Assembly (NCBI GenBank): GCA_963674545.2 | Contig: CAXXFB010000001.1 | Location: 930,001 to 994,000 of the forward strand | Origin: JABGQS01 sp963674545 | GTDB lineage: Bacteria; Bacillota; Clostridia; Christensenellales; SZUA-584 | Direction of reading: 5' to 3' | Length of the DNA stretch: 64,000 nucleotides | Shown here: positions 34,489-43,387 of the stretch, piece by piece | Numbering within the stretch: the first letter of the stretch is position 1 | Layout: every line of letters starts with the position of its first letter | Notes under the pieces: model-generated | Database searches by the model: none | What the model was told of the DNA's origin: nothing | Seen by the model: only the letters and a program-made list of their open reading frames with translations | Made by a program: the position numbers and the translations under genes

Positions 34489-35498
34489 ATGCAAAAATAC
34501 ACAATAAAAGAAATAGCCGAGCTGGCCGGAGTTTCTCCAGCAGCTGTTTCCCTGGCAATAAACAACAGGCCAGGAATAAGCGATGCTACCAGAGCAAAAA
34601 TATTAGAGCTTGTTGATAAGCTTAACTATGTACCTAACCCCAGCTCAAGACGTCTTTTGTTCAATAAGACAGACAACATTGCAGTGCTTTCAAAAGAAAA
34701 CAGTTCACCTCTTGAACATTTCTTTCATTCTGAACTTACCAAATCGTACTCAAGGAATGCAACAAACTGGGGTTTAATCTTATTTACACTTCGGTATGTT
34801 TAAAGAATACAGACGTAGTTTTGCCAAAAGTTATCAAAACACACGACGTTGACGGTATCATATCTTACGGCGATATTGACCCGGTAATTACAAACCGTAT
34901 AAAGGAATTTGACATCCCCTATGTTCTGGTAGACGCCCATTATATAGATAAAGATACAATTAACGTAATGTTCGATTATACAGCGGCAGCTGTAACAGCA
35001 ATGAACTACTTGATAAGCACCGGTCACAAAAAAATTGCATACATTGGAAGCAGTATTTCTCCGCAGTTCAGCCAACAGACTCTTAACGGCTACAGGCTTG
35101 TTCTGGAGCAGAATAAAATAAATATACCAGCGGCCTGGCTCAGGACAAATGCTAACGACGAGGAATCCGCATACAATGAAATGCTCTCTATCCTGGAATG
35201 CGGAGACATGCCCACTGCAGTTTTCTGTAACGCCGATATATATGCAATAAACGCTATCAGGTGCGCAAAAGAGCATGGCATAGACGTACCAAATGATATT
35301 TCAGTTATCGGGATAGACGACATTATATTGTCAGCTTATATTGATCCGCCGCTTACAACGGTTAGGATAGATAAAGAAAAGCTTGCTAAAACAGCTATAA
35401 CTGAACTTTCAAACACAATTAACAAGAAGACATCTGAAAATCAAACTATTACAGAGCATAGTCTTATTATTAGAGACTCTACAACAAATCGTATATGA
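34489..35498 (+). pseudogene. LacI-family regulator of cluster 2, frameshifted
   Basis: The helix-turn-helix (IKEIAELAGVSPAAVSLAIN) starts at the ATG at 34489 and the frame is lost after NWG, reaching a stop at 34803. The other frame continues the homology (GFNLIYTS then LPKVIKTHDVDGII) to 35498. Adding one base to the GGGG run at 34769-34772 restores a continuous protein of about 336 residues that matches the cluster 1 regulator along its length. It is therefore a real single-base loss, a phase-variable homopolymer or a sequencing error. If real, the truncated product keeps DNA binding but loses the effector domain. It is divergent from the cluster 2 operon. Confidence 0.85.
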
Positions 35499-35697
35499 TA
35501 ACGAACTTCCAATAGCTCTTGCAACAATGATTTATTAGAAAGTAGTAAGTTGCAGCGGTCTTGTTATATAGTTGTACCGGATAAATGTTAATATTAATAA
35601 AATATGTACTTTAAGATCGAATCTAAAACAGTCCCATAGATTATAAAGACACATATTTGATGTTCGTCTTCTTTATACAATTTATAAATTGTTCTTA

Positions 35698-36735
35698 TCA
35701 AGGTAAAAAGAGTGCTTTTATACCCCTTTCTGCTTCAAGCTCTTCGAAAACGTTCTGCCAGTCTTCCAGCCTGGCCTTATGCGTTACCAATTTACTCAGA
35801 TCTTTATCCGTACTATCCATAAGTGAAAGCGCCTTATCCCAGGCTGTATATCCGGAACTCATGCAGCAAACTATATCAAGCGATTTCTGCACAGCTTTGT
35901 TCCATGGGATGCAAGTTTCCTCAGTTTTTCCCAGCCCGATTGCACAGAGCTTTCCGCATTTTTTAAGCACTTCTATAGACTGAGCAATAGCCTTCGGCGC
36001 TCCGCTGGTTTCTATAACTACGTCTGCACCCTTTCCGCCAGTCAGTTTCATTATCTGCTCAACAGCATTGCTTTTTTGTACGTTGATTATATAGTCCGCC
36101 CCCAGCTCACCCGCAACCTTGAAACGGATAAACTCGCATGCATCCATGCCCGTTATCGCTACCTTGCCTGCCCCCACCGACTTTGCAACAAAAGCCGCAA
36201 GTATACCTATAGGTCCTGCGCCAGTGACCACTACAAAATCCTGACACTCGATTTTACAGCGTTCGGTTACCTGATGAACCGCTATCGCCATCGGCTCTGC
36301 AAGCGCAGCAATATCATTACCCATTCCATCCGGTACACGGTGAAGCAGAACCTGCGGCATAACAACATACTCTGCAAAGCCGCCGTCTATCCCCCACCCG
36401 GGCGAACGTTTACTGCTGCAAAGCTGAATCCTGCCCTGCCGGCAAAGCTCGCACTCTGTGCAGGCAAGCGTATGCGGCTCAGCAACAACTCTGTCGCCTT
36501 CTTTGAACCTGTTTACTTCGCTGCCCTTCTTCACTATCTCTCCGGCAAATTCATGCCCCAGCGTTACCGGCGGCCAATACGGGAACTGGTCGTGCCATAT
36601 ATGCAGGTCTGTACCGCACACTCCGGCTGCCTTTACTTTTATCAGTACCCAATCATCGGCAGGTATCTCGGGTATAGGAACATCTCTTACTTCGATATTG
36701 CCTTGGCCTGCTGCCGTTTTAACTAAAGCTTTCAT
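35698..36735 (-). CDS. Zinc-dependent medium-chain dehydrogenase, sorbitol-dehydrogenase-like
   Basis: A 345-residue MDR enzyme. Catalytic zinc ligands Cys40 (AAGVCGTDLH) and His61-Glu62 (TLGHEFAG) are present, as are the four cysteines of the structural zinc lobe (C..C..C..C near residues 90-107) and a GPIGILAAFVAKSVGA nucleotide fold. It would oxidise a polyol or sugar alcohol with NAD(P). It is the last gene of the cluster 3 minus-strand run, 28 nt after the cyclase-family gene. The 199-nt gap to the convergent lacI-type gene holds no clear terminator. Confidence 0.87.
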   Translation of the reverse strand: MKALVKTAAGQGNIEVRDVPIPEIPADDWVLIKVKAAGVCGTDLHIWHDQFPYWPPVTLGHEFAGEIVKKGSEVNRFKEGDRVVAEPHTLACTECELCRQGRIQLCSSKRSPGWGIDGGFAEYVVMPQVLLHRVPDGMGNDIAALAEPMAIAVHQVTERCKIECQDFVVVTGAGPIGILAAFVAKSVGAGKVAITGMDACEFIRFKVAGELGADYIINVQKSNAVEQIMKLTGGKGADVVIETSGAPKAIAQSIEVLKKCGKLCAIGLGKTEETCIPWNKAVQKSLDIVCCMSSGYTAWDKALSLMDSTDKDLSKLVTHKARLEDWQNVFEELEAERGIKALFLP

Positions 36736-36763
36736 CTTTCACCTCTCTGAAAATTGCATCGCA

Positions 36764-37408
36764 TCAATCAAGACCGTCTTCAATTGCAAACGCCCTTACA
36801 GGAGAACCGTCCAGTCCTTCAAGTTTTAGCGGAGCAGCAAAAAAGTGTACGATCGGTTTTGAAATATCCTCAAGATTACACAAAGTCTCAACAACAAGCA
36901 CACCGCTTTTTAGCAATATCTCGTGCACTTCTGAGTGCTTTTCGGGATGTACAGACGGGCTTTCTAAGCCTACCAGCTCTATCCCTTTTGAGACTATCCA
37001 TTCTGCCGCATCTTCAGTCAATCCATTGAAATCTGAAAAGAAATCTTCTTTGCCGTAATGACTTGCCCATCCCGTCTTTATTATTATTTTTTTGCAATCT
37101 CCAATAGCGTCCTCCAGCTTTGCTAAATTGTCAGCAGTTATCTCCTGTTTAGATTTCAAACCTGTAAAATCTGCGATATACGCTTTCCCCATTGTTCTGC
37201 TGAGCGATATCTTGTCGACAGTATCAGTATCCGGCAGTTTATGTACAGGCACGTCAATATGCGTTGCCGTATGCGTTCCCATTTCAATTGCAGTCACCTT
37301 ATACCCGATGCTCTCATGCGTATGATGAGATTTAAACTTCACCTGCGGGTCGCCCGGAAATACCGGATTATTATCTGTTATCTTATGTGACAAATCGATT
37401 ATTTTCAT
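36764..37408 (-). CDS. Cyclase-family (kynurenine-formamidase-like) hydrolase
   Basis: A 214-residue metal-dependent hydrolase of the cyclase family. The metal motif is visible as HTATHIDVPVH (residues 46-56, with Ala in place of the usual Gly), preceded by the N-terminal DLSHKITDNNPVFPGDP segment. I start at the ATG at 37408, 7 nt after AGGAG. An ATG two codons earlier touches that site. Members open amide or lactone-like bonds. Between two sugar dehydrogenases it could open a lactone made by oxidation, which is inference. It is coupled to both neighbours by short gaps. Confidence 0.82.
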   Translation of the reverse strand: MKIIDLSHKITDNNPVFPGDPQVKFKSHHTHESIGYKVTAIEMGTHTATHIDVPVHKLPDTDTVDKISLSRTMGKAYIADFTGLKSKQEITADNLAKLEDAIGDCKKIIIKTGWASHYGKEDFFSDFNGLTEDAAEWIVSKGIELVGLESPSVHPEKHSEVHEILLKSGVLVVETLCNLEDISKPIVHFFAAPLKLEGLDGSPVRAFAIEDGLD

Positions 37409-37420
37409 TTGCATGCTCCT

Positions 37421-38464
37421 TTACGGGTTGATTATAACCTTACAAACGTTTTCTTTTCTTTCAACCATTATATCAAGGCCTTTGATGAAATCTTCAAGAC
37501 CCATAGTATGCGATATGAGCGAATGTGTCTCCAGCTTGCCTTCTTCCAGCATGTGAATAACATCATCCCAGATATTCGGGCTGCCTAAAGAACCGATTAT
37601 ATCTATCTCGTTCGTAGTAACAAAGTCCCAGTCGATATCGGCCTTCTTGCCGCCGAAGAACCCATTCAGGACTATGCGTCCTAGCGGCATTATCACTTTT
37701 TGAATGTCTTCGAATACAGAAGCTCCGCCCGACTCCTCTATGACCACGTTTATCATTTCACCGTTTGTGATCTCTTTTACACGTTGTTCTATATCTTCTT
37801 TGCGTATGTTTATCGTACCATCAAGACCGTACTCTGCTGAGCGCTCCAGTCTTTCATCTCTCGTCCCGGTGAGTATGACACGCTTTGCGTTGAACACCCG
37901 CTTTGCTATCTGGGCAGCCTGAAGCCCGACAGGACCAGGGCCGCATACCATAACGTTATCGAACGGACTTACTTTTCCTTTCATAACGGCGTACAGAGCA
38001 ATGCCTGTCGGCTCAATAAGCGCAGCTTCATTAAATGGTATATCATTGAACTTGTGAAGATGCGAAACCGGAAAGGTTACATATTCCGCGAATCCGCCGT
38101 CTCGGTTCATAACGCCCGTTTCAGTCCTGTTTATGCACATGCTAAGATTGCCCTGCATGCAGAACTTGCAGTGCCCGCAGCTGACTGTACATTCTCCCGT
38201 AACTTTATCACCAACACTGAAGCCGTCTGTTTCAGCGCCAAGCTTTTCAATAACTCCCGACCATTCATGCCCCGGTATCAGAGGAAGCGTGCTCAGCCCC
38301 TGCTTTATGTATATCATATCTCCTGTATAAAGTTCATAGTCCGTTCCGCACAAGCCGGCAGCTTTTATTTTTATAAGCGCTTCTCCCACGCCCGGTTCTT
38401 TAACTTTCGTTTCTTCTATTTTAACTAAACTTGGTCCGTATATCTTTACTGCTTTCATATCCAT
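37421..38464 (-). CDS. Zinc-dependent medium-chain dehydrogenase, second paralogue
   Basis: An MDR enzyme of 347 residues from the ATG at 38464, which lies 11 nt after AGGAGG. A TTG at 38473 is only 2 nt from that site and is unlikely. Zinc ligands Cys39 (AAGLCGTDYE) and His66-Glu67 (IPGHEWSG) and the structural-zinc CGHCKFC lobe are present, followed by GPGPVGLQAAQIAKRVF. Residues 240-270 include FFGGKKADIDWDFV. It probably acts on a related polyol and may perform the step before or after the other dehydrogenase. Confidence 0.86.
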   Translation of the reverse strand: MDMKAVKIYGPSLVKIEETKVKEPGVGEALIKIKAAGLCGTDYELYTGDMIYIKQGLSTLPLIPGHEWSGVIEKLGAETDGFSVGDKVTGECTVSCGHCKFCMQGNLSMCINRTETGVMNRDGGFAEYVTFPVSHLHKFNDIPFNEAALIEPTGIALYAVMKGKVSPFDNVMVCGPGPVGLQAAQIAKRVFNAKRVILTGTRDERLERSAEYGLDGTINIRKEDIEQRVKEITNGEMINVVIEESGGASVFEDIQKVIMPLGRIVLNGFFGGKKADIDWDFVTTNEIDIIGSLGSPNIWDDVIHMLEEGKLETHSLISHTMGLEDFIKGLDIMVERKENVCKVIINP

Positions 38465-38479
38465 ATCTACCAAAGCCTC

Positions 38480-39535
38480 CTATTTGCTTATTAAGTTCTT
38501 CATTCTTTCTATGTCAGCCTCTCCATCAACAAGTCCGATTTCGAGGTCGGTTTCGTATCTCTCCCCTGCGCTCATAATTTTAAGCCTGTCATTTTTACGT
38601 GCCTCTATTCTGCCTTCAGGGATGTTTGTGCCCGGTTCAAGCGCCACTACATAATCCTGCCCGCCCATCATTTTCCAGTTTATCATACAAGGAAGCTGAT
38701 CTGTTGAAAATTTTATATATCCGCCGAATTTTATTTTTTCATTGACCACTGCTGCATATACTTGCCTGTTCTTCGGCATATCGTGAGTAAAACATTCGTA
38801 CTGATAATGAGCTGTCGGCTGCGGGCACTCCAGCGCTTTGCCGTTTCCTTTCAGCGCATACTCGCTCCAGGGTTCTACATTTTCTGCCGGTGTATAGATC
38901 CTTGTATCTTGCGTTACAATAGGAAAACCAAAATTAATATGATAAAGCAGCATAAAAGGCGTATCATTATAACCCTCGTTGATTACTGTATCGTGTATAT
39001 TTATCTTTGTTTCGCCCATCTTGAACGTTATTTCCCGCTCCAGCACCATGTTTTCATAGTAGAGGCTGCTTTGCTGAACACGTCCCTTTATGCTTATAGC
39101 ATATTTTTCACTGTCCCAATATTCATCTATCGAATATCTCTTGGCGGGGATATTATTTATTCTGTCATGGATACCAAGAACCTCTTCTTCATCAGTGCAG
39201 TCAGAACCGGCGTTAGTCAGTCCGCAAGTAGCCATCAGCCCGCCGCCAAAACTACGCAAAAAACCAAGCCCTCCGTTTTCAAAGTACTGCGGTGCGACCA
39301 CACCGTTTTTGCAGTCCCACGTGATCGATTTGCCGCAATAGCTAGTGCTCCCGATATCCATGCCCTTGTCCGGAAGAACTGTAAATCTGAACCCGGTATC
39401 GTTATATACTTCGATTCCTTTGACGCCGTCCTGTTTTCCGTTCCTGAATGTAAACTCTTTAGCGCCCATTATCTGCTCCATTGAGCCTACATACCGTTGT
39501 ATATCTTTAATCTTCATGCCATACAGATCGACCAT
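38480..39535 (-). CDS. DUF4432 aldose-1-epimerase-like protein (cluster 3)
   Basis: A complete 351-residue member of the same family as the truncated gene at 1-912. Shared blocks include VLPDKGMDIGSTSYCGKSI, FLRSFGGGLMATCGLT, LGIHDRINN and FMLLYHINFGFP, with VALEPGTNIPEGR near the C-terminus. A mutarotase-like sugar-binding role is likely. It is 15 nt upstream of the second zinc dehydrogenase gene and 142 nt after the binding-protein gene, behind a hairpin. GGAGG lies 7 nt before the ATG. Confidence 0.82.
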   Translation of the reverse strand: MVDLYGMKIKDIQRYVGSMEQIMGAKEFTFRNGKQDGVKGIEVYNDTGFRFTVLPDKGMDIGSTSYCGKSITWDCKNGVVAPQYFENGGLGFLRSFGGGLMATCGLTNAGSDCTDEEEVLGIHDRINNIPAKRYSIDEYWDSEKYAISIKGRVQQSSLYYENMVLEREITFKMGETKINIHDTVINEGYNDTPFMLLYHINFGFPIVTQDTRIYTPAENVEPWSEYALKGNGKALECPQPTAHYQYECFTHDMPKNRQVYAAVVNEKIKFGGYIKFSTDQLPCMINWKMMGGQDYVVALEPGTNIPEGRIEARKNDRLKIMSAGERYETDLEIGLVDGEADIERMKNLISK

Positions 39536-39593
39536 TTCTTTTCCTCCGTTTGCTAAAGATGTTAACCTGTTTTAAAAAAGCACATGCTCTGCT

Positions 39594-39613
39594 GCCCGGC
39601 GTAAACGCCGGGC
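39594..39613 (-). promoter_or_regulatory. Intercistronic hairpin after binding-protein gene (first set, cluster 3)
   Basis: GCCCGGCGT/ACGCCGGGC is a perfect 9-bp stem with a very short loop, located 64 nt after the binding-protein stop and upstream of the DUF4432 gene. No T run follows directly on the minus strand. Confidence 0.6.
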
Positions 39614-39677
39614 ACAAAGCTGATGTCAATACTGATTAAGTAGTCTGTTTACTCTCTGATTACAAACCGTCTTGTTT

Positions 39678-40733
39678 CTACCAAGGTGTCTTAGTAGCCA
39701 GCACTTCTTCCACATTGCTGATGTCGCAGAATTCAAACCCTGTATCTACGTTATCCGTAGTTGGCATATTGCCCATGATGGCATCATAGAGCATCCTTAC
39801 GCCCTGGTCTCCCATTGCAGTGTAGTTTGAGCCGATAAGCTGGTCAACGTAATCGAGTTCGACGTACTTGAGCATCGGATGGAACGTGTCTATAGATACA
39901 ACTTTTCCGCCGTTCTCACGGAACTGTTTGAGCCCAACCAGCGCTTCCTCGTCTGCGAAGAACGGCCATCCGCCTACAAACCACCAGCCGTCAAGGTCGG
40001 GGTTGGCAAGCGTGAACTGGTTTACAACTTCTACAGACGTCGCAACGTCATCATTGCCTGTCTGTATCGGAAGTATCTCTATGTTCGTGCCTTCGCAAGT
40101 GTCTTTAAAGCCTTGTATCCTCTCTTCAAGGTTGGGGGCTCCGAGCACACCTGTGAGCAGTGCAACTTGTCCGCCGTCGGGCAGAATTTCCTGCATGTAT
40201 TCCGCAGCAGTTTTGCCTGCATTGTAGTTGTTCGTACCGATATAGAAAAGCCTCTTGCTGTCCGGTGAATCGGAATCGAACGTTGCAACGTGTATCCCCT
40301 GGTCTGTCGCTTTGTCAATTACGTCTTTTAAAGCATCTGCATCATTGCAGCTTATAAGCATTGCATCGACGCCTTTTGATATAAGCCCTTCGATAACATT
40401 CACCTGCTCTGCCGCATCCGAATTGGTAGAGCCAGTATACAATACTGTTATACCGAGATCTTCACCAGCCGCTTCTGCTGCAACCTTGGCATCGATGAAT
40501 ATAGGGTTGTCAAGAGCCTTTGGAACTACAGCAACAACAATATCTGAAGGCTCTTCGTCTTCAGTGTCTGCTGCAGTATCAACTGCCTGCTCCTCCGGTT
40601 CATCCGCAATTGTATCTGCCGCAGCTTCCGGCTCATCCGCCTGCGTTTCTGGTTCATCAGCTTGCTGTGCACAGGCCGCAAACATCATAAGGGTCATCAT
40701 AAGTGCAAGCACGATCAACAATACTTTTTTCAT
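39678..40733 (-). CDS. Sugar-binding lipoprotein (RbsB family), cluster 3 first set
   Basis: A 351-residue lipoprotein with lipobox FAAC (Cys21), an acidic Glu/Asp/Ala-rich linker to about residue 62, and an RbsB-type fold beginning DIVVAVVPKALDNPIF. Typical strands GVDAMLISCNDADAL and TFDSDSPDSKRLFYIGTNNY follow. It belongs with the permease and ATPase encoded just upstream (40867-43365). AGGAGG precedes the ATG. The ligand is unknown, but pentose, hexose or autoinducer-like sugars are bound by relatives. Confidence 0.88.
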   Translation of the reverse strand: MKKVLLIVLALMMTLMMFAACAQQADEPETQADEPEAAADTIADEPEEQAVDTAADTEDEEPSDIVVAVVPKALDNPIFIDAKVAAEAAGEDLGITVLYTGSTNSDAAEQVNVIEGLISKGVDAMLISCNDADALKDVIDKATDQGIHVATFDSDSPDSKRLFYIGTNNYNAGKTAAEYMQEILPDGGQVALLTGVLGAPNLEERIQGFKDTCEGTNIEILPIQTGNDDVATSVEVVNQFTLANPDLDGWWFVGGWPFFADEEALVGLKQFRENGGKVVSIDTFHPMLKYVELDYVDQLIGSNYTAMGDQGVRMLYDAIMGNMPTTDNVDTGFEFCDISNVEEVLATKTPW

Positions 40734-40866
40734 ACTTTTTTCCTCCTAGTTATATTTTTGTCGCTAAAAATTGTGAACTTAACTAAGCCTTTAAAATATG
40801 TAATCTAAAAATTACTTTTAAAAACCAATCAAAGCAAACAACAAGCGAACTCTTTTTTTGCTTTTA

Positions 40867-41850
40867 CTATTTTCTTTTTCGTATAAAGCGCAGCTGGTCC
40901 ATTGATACCGCTAATATAATTACGCAGCCTATTATAGCCTGTTGCCAATAGGCAGAAACGCTTAGCAGCACCAATCCGTTCTTGAGCACTCCCATTATTG
41001 CAGCGCCGATAATTGCTCCGAAAACCGTTCCTATTCCGCCTGTAACGCTTGCGCCGCCGATAATCACCGCTGCTATAGCGTCCAGCTCATACCCCTGCCC
41101 GGCAGTAGACTGAGCAACACCGAGCCTCCCTGCCGTAGCCATACCGGAGATGCTTGCCATCACTCCGGACAGCACATATACTATGAGTTTTACATTCTTT
41201 ACCTTTATTCCTGAAACTCTTGCAGTTTCCTCATTCCCGCCTATGGCATATATCCTTCGCCCTAAAACAGTCTTACGCAGGAATATCGTGAATATAACGC
41301 CAAGGAAAACCAGCAATACTACCGGAAAAGGCACCGGTCCGATATAGCCCTGTCCTATAAATTTGAAAGCCTGCGGTAGGGAGGATATTGGATATCCTCC
41401 CGTTACGCCGTATGCCAGACCCCTGGCTATGCTAAGGGTGCCCAGCGTAGCAATGAAAGGAGGAAGCCGCAGTTTTGTTATGAATAAGCCGTTGGCAAGC
41501 CCGAATAAAGCTCCTACAACCAAGCCTATAACTACTCCGACAAAGACAGAAACTCCCCACTGCACCATGCTCATTGTAGCAACAACGCTTGACATCGCAA
41601 ATATCGAGCCTACCGAGAGGTCTATCCCGCCTGTGATAATTACAAGGCATTCGCCAATTGCAATGATCGCTATGAAAGAAATCTGCCTTAGCACCGAAAA
41701 TATATTATCTTCTACTAAAAACTGCTCTGTGCTTACAGTCAATATAACGCACATCACAAGTAATATCATTACTATGCCGATTATCTGTGATTTCAGTATT
41801 CTCCTGCCAATGTTTATAGATGCTGTTTTAAAAGTCTGCTCTTTTTTCAT
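40867..41850 (-). CDS. Ribose-type ABC importer permease, cluster 3 first set
   Basis: A 327-residue RbsC-family permease with about eight to ten helices. Marks are ECLVIITGGIDLSVGSIFAM near residues 62-82, LRLPPFIATLGTLSIARG, and GGASVTGGIGTVFGAIIGA near the C-terminus. It pairs with the ATPase gene 27 nt upstream and the binding protein 133 nt downstream. The N-terminal cytoplasmic stretch is short and basic. Confidence 0.9.
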   Translation of the reverse strand: MKKEQTFKTASINIGRRILKSQIIGIVMILLVMCVILTVSTEQFLVEDNIFSVLRQISFIAIIAIGECLVIITGGIDLSVGSIFAMSSVVATMSMVQWGVSVFVGVVIGLVVGALFGLANGLFITKLRLPPFIATLGTLSIARGLAYGVTGGYPISSLPQAFKFIGQGYIGPVPFPVVLLVFLGVIFTIFLRKTVLGRRIYAIGGNEETARVSGIKVKNVKLIVYVLSGVMASISGMATAGRLGVAQSTAGQGYELDAIAAVIIGGASVTGGIGTVFGAIIGAAIMGVLKNGLVLLSVSAYWQQAIIGCVIILAVSMDQLRFIRKRK

Positions 41851-41877
41851 ATCGTTGACTCCATATCCTCAGATTTT

Positions 41878-43365
41878 CTATTGATTTATTGCCATGTGCA
41901 GTATTCTTTCCTGGGTCGCTTCCCTGCGGGAAAGTTCTCCCTTTACCTCACCCTGATGCATTACTATTATTCTGTCGCTCATTCCTATTATCTCCGGAAG
42001 CTCCGAGGATATTATCACTACAGCCATTCCCTCGCTCGCCAGCTTATTGATTATACTGTGTATCTCTTTTTTTGCTCCGACGTCTACACCTCTTGTAGGC
42101 TCATCCAGTATCAACACATCAGGATTGGTCGCTAGCGACTTTGATATGACTACCTTTTGCTGATTGCCGCCGCTCAAGTTGCCAACTTTCTGCTCTGTGC
42201 CTGTAGCCACTATCCTCATATCATCCAGATATTTTTTTGACGTGTTTCTATCGAGCACGCTGCTTATAAAGTACAATCTGCTTATTCTTTCAAGAATAGA
42301 CAGTGTTGTGTTCTCCCGTATAGTCATGTTCAGCACAAGACCTTCAAGTTTGCGGTCTTCGGGAGTATATGTAATGCTGTGCTTTAGTGCATCTTTTGAG
42401 TGTTTTATGCTAACAAGCTTTCCGTTCTTATAGACGCTTCCGCCGCTTTTTTTATCAAGGCCGATGACGGCACGTATAAGCTCTGTCCTTCCCGCTCCGA
42501 TAAGGCCTGCAAAGCCTAATATCTCACCCTGCCTTACACTGAAGGAGACATCTTTGAGCAAATCTTTTGTACTGATGTTCTGCGCTCTTAAAACTTCATC
42601 TCCGATCTTGTTTTGCGTTCTTGGGAAGAAATCGCTTATGACCCTTCCAACCATGAGCTTTATAAGGTTATCATGCGTTATATCCTGTTTGTCCAACGTT
42701 CCTGCAACAATACCATCCCGCAGCACCAAAGCTCTGTCCGAAAGCTCTATGACTTCTTCTATCCTGTGAGAAATATATATTATGGATACGCCCTGCTCTC
42801 TAAGTTTTATGATCAGTTTCTTTAAAACTTCCGTTTCAATTTCAGTCAGCGATGAAGTCGGCTCGTCCATTATCATAAGTTTTGGATTCATCGAAAGCCC
42901 TTTGCATATCTCGACCATCTGTCTTTGCGCAACTGACAGGTTCTTGACAAGTGTGTTCACGCTGACTTTCATGCCGATCTTTTCAAGCAGTTCCTGAGCT
43001 TTTCTTTGCGAAGTTTTACGGTCTAGGAAAACATGCGCTTTCCTCTTTTCTAGGCCAATAAATATATTTTCATATATGCTCATGTTCGGCAGCAGGTTAA
43101 GTTCCTGATGTATGATGCTTATACCAAGTTTCTGCGCATGGATTGGGTTCTCGATAATGACCTCTTCGCCATTGAAGAATATTTTGCCTGAATCTTTCTG
43201 TATTACGCCTGAAAGTATTTTCATAAGCGTCGATTTGCCGGCGCCGTTCTCTCCCATCAGTGCGAGTATCTCGCCTTTATATACGTCCAGATTGACATTG
43301 TCGGCAGCAGTTACACCAGGGAATCTCTTTGTGATATTCTGCATTTTTAAGACTGGTTTATTCAT
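41878..43365 (-). CDS. Ribose-type ABC importer ATPase, cluster 3 first set
   Basis: A 495-residue two-domain ATPase. The first domain has Walker A GENGAGKST (38-46), the signature LSVAQRQMVEICKGL and LMIMDEPTSSL. The second has GLIGAGRTELIRAV (degenerate), LSGGNQQKVVISKSL and LILDEPTRGVDVG. It lies between two permease genes, 22 nt after the one at 43388, so the boundary between the two importer sets falls here. It could in principle energise either permease. Confidence 0.91.
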   Translation of the reverse strand: MNKPVLKMQNITKRFPGVTAADNVNLDVYKGEILALMGENGAGKSTLMKILSGVIQKDSGKIFFNGEEVIIENPIHAQKLGISIIHQELNLLPNMSIYENIFIGLEKRKAHVFLDRKTSQRKAQELLEKIGMKVSVNTLVKNLSVAQRQMVEICKGLSMNPKLMIMDEPTSSLTEIETEVLKKLIIKLREQGVSIIYISHRIEEVIELSDRALVLRDGIVAGTLDKQDITHDNLIKLMVGRVISDFFPRTQNKIGDEVLRAQNISTKDLLKDVSFSVRQGEILGFAGLIGAGRTELIRAVIGLDKKSGGSVYKNGKLVSIKHSKDALKHSITYTPEDRKLEGLVLNMTIRENTTLSILERISRLYFISSVLDRNTSKKYLDDMRIVATGTEQKVGNLSGGNQQKVVISKSLATNPDVLILDEPTRGVDVGAKKEIHSIINKLASEGMAVVIISSELPEIIGMSDRIIVMHQGEVKGELSRREATQERILHMAINQ

Positions 43366-43387
43366 GTTTTCTCCTAACCAAGATTAT

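Noticed and set aside
34435..34803. Short stand-alone LacI-type gene plus a separate ORF at 34821
   Set aside because: The two frames join into one paralogue of the cluster 1 regulator when one base is added to the G run.
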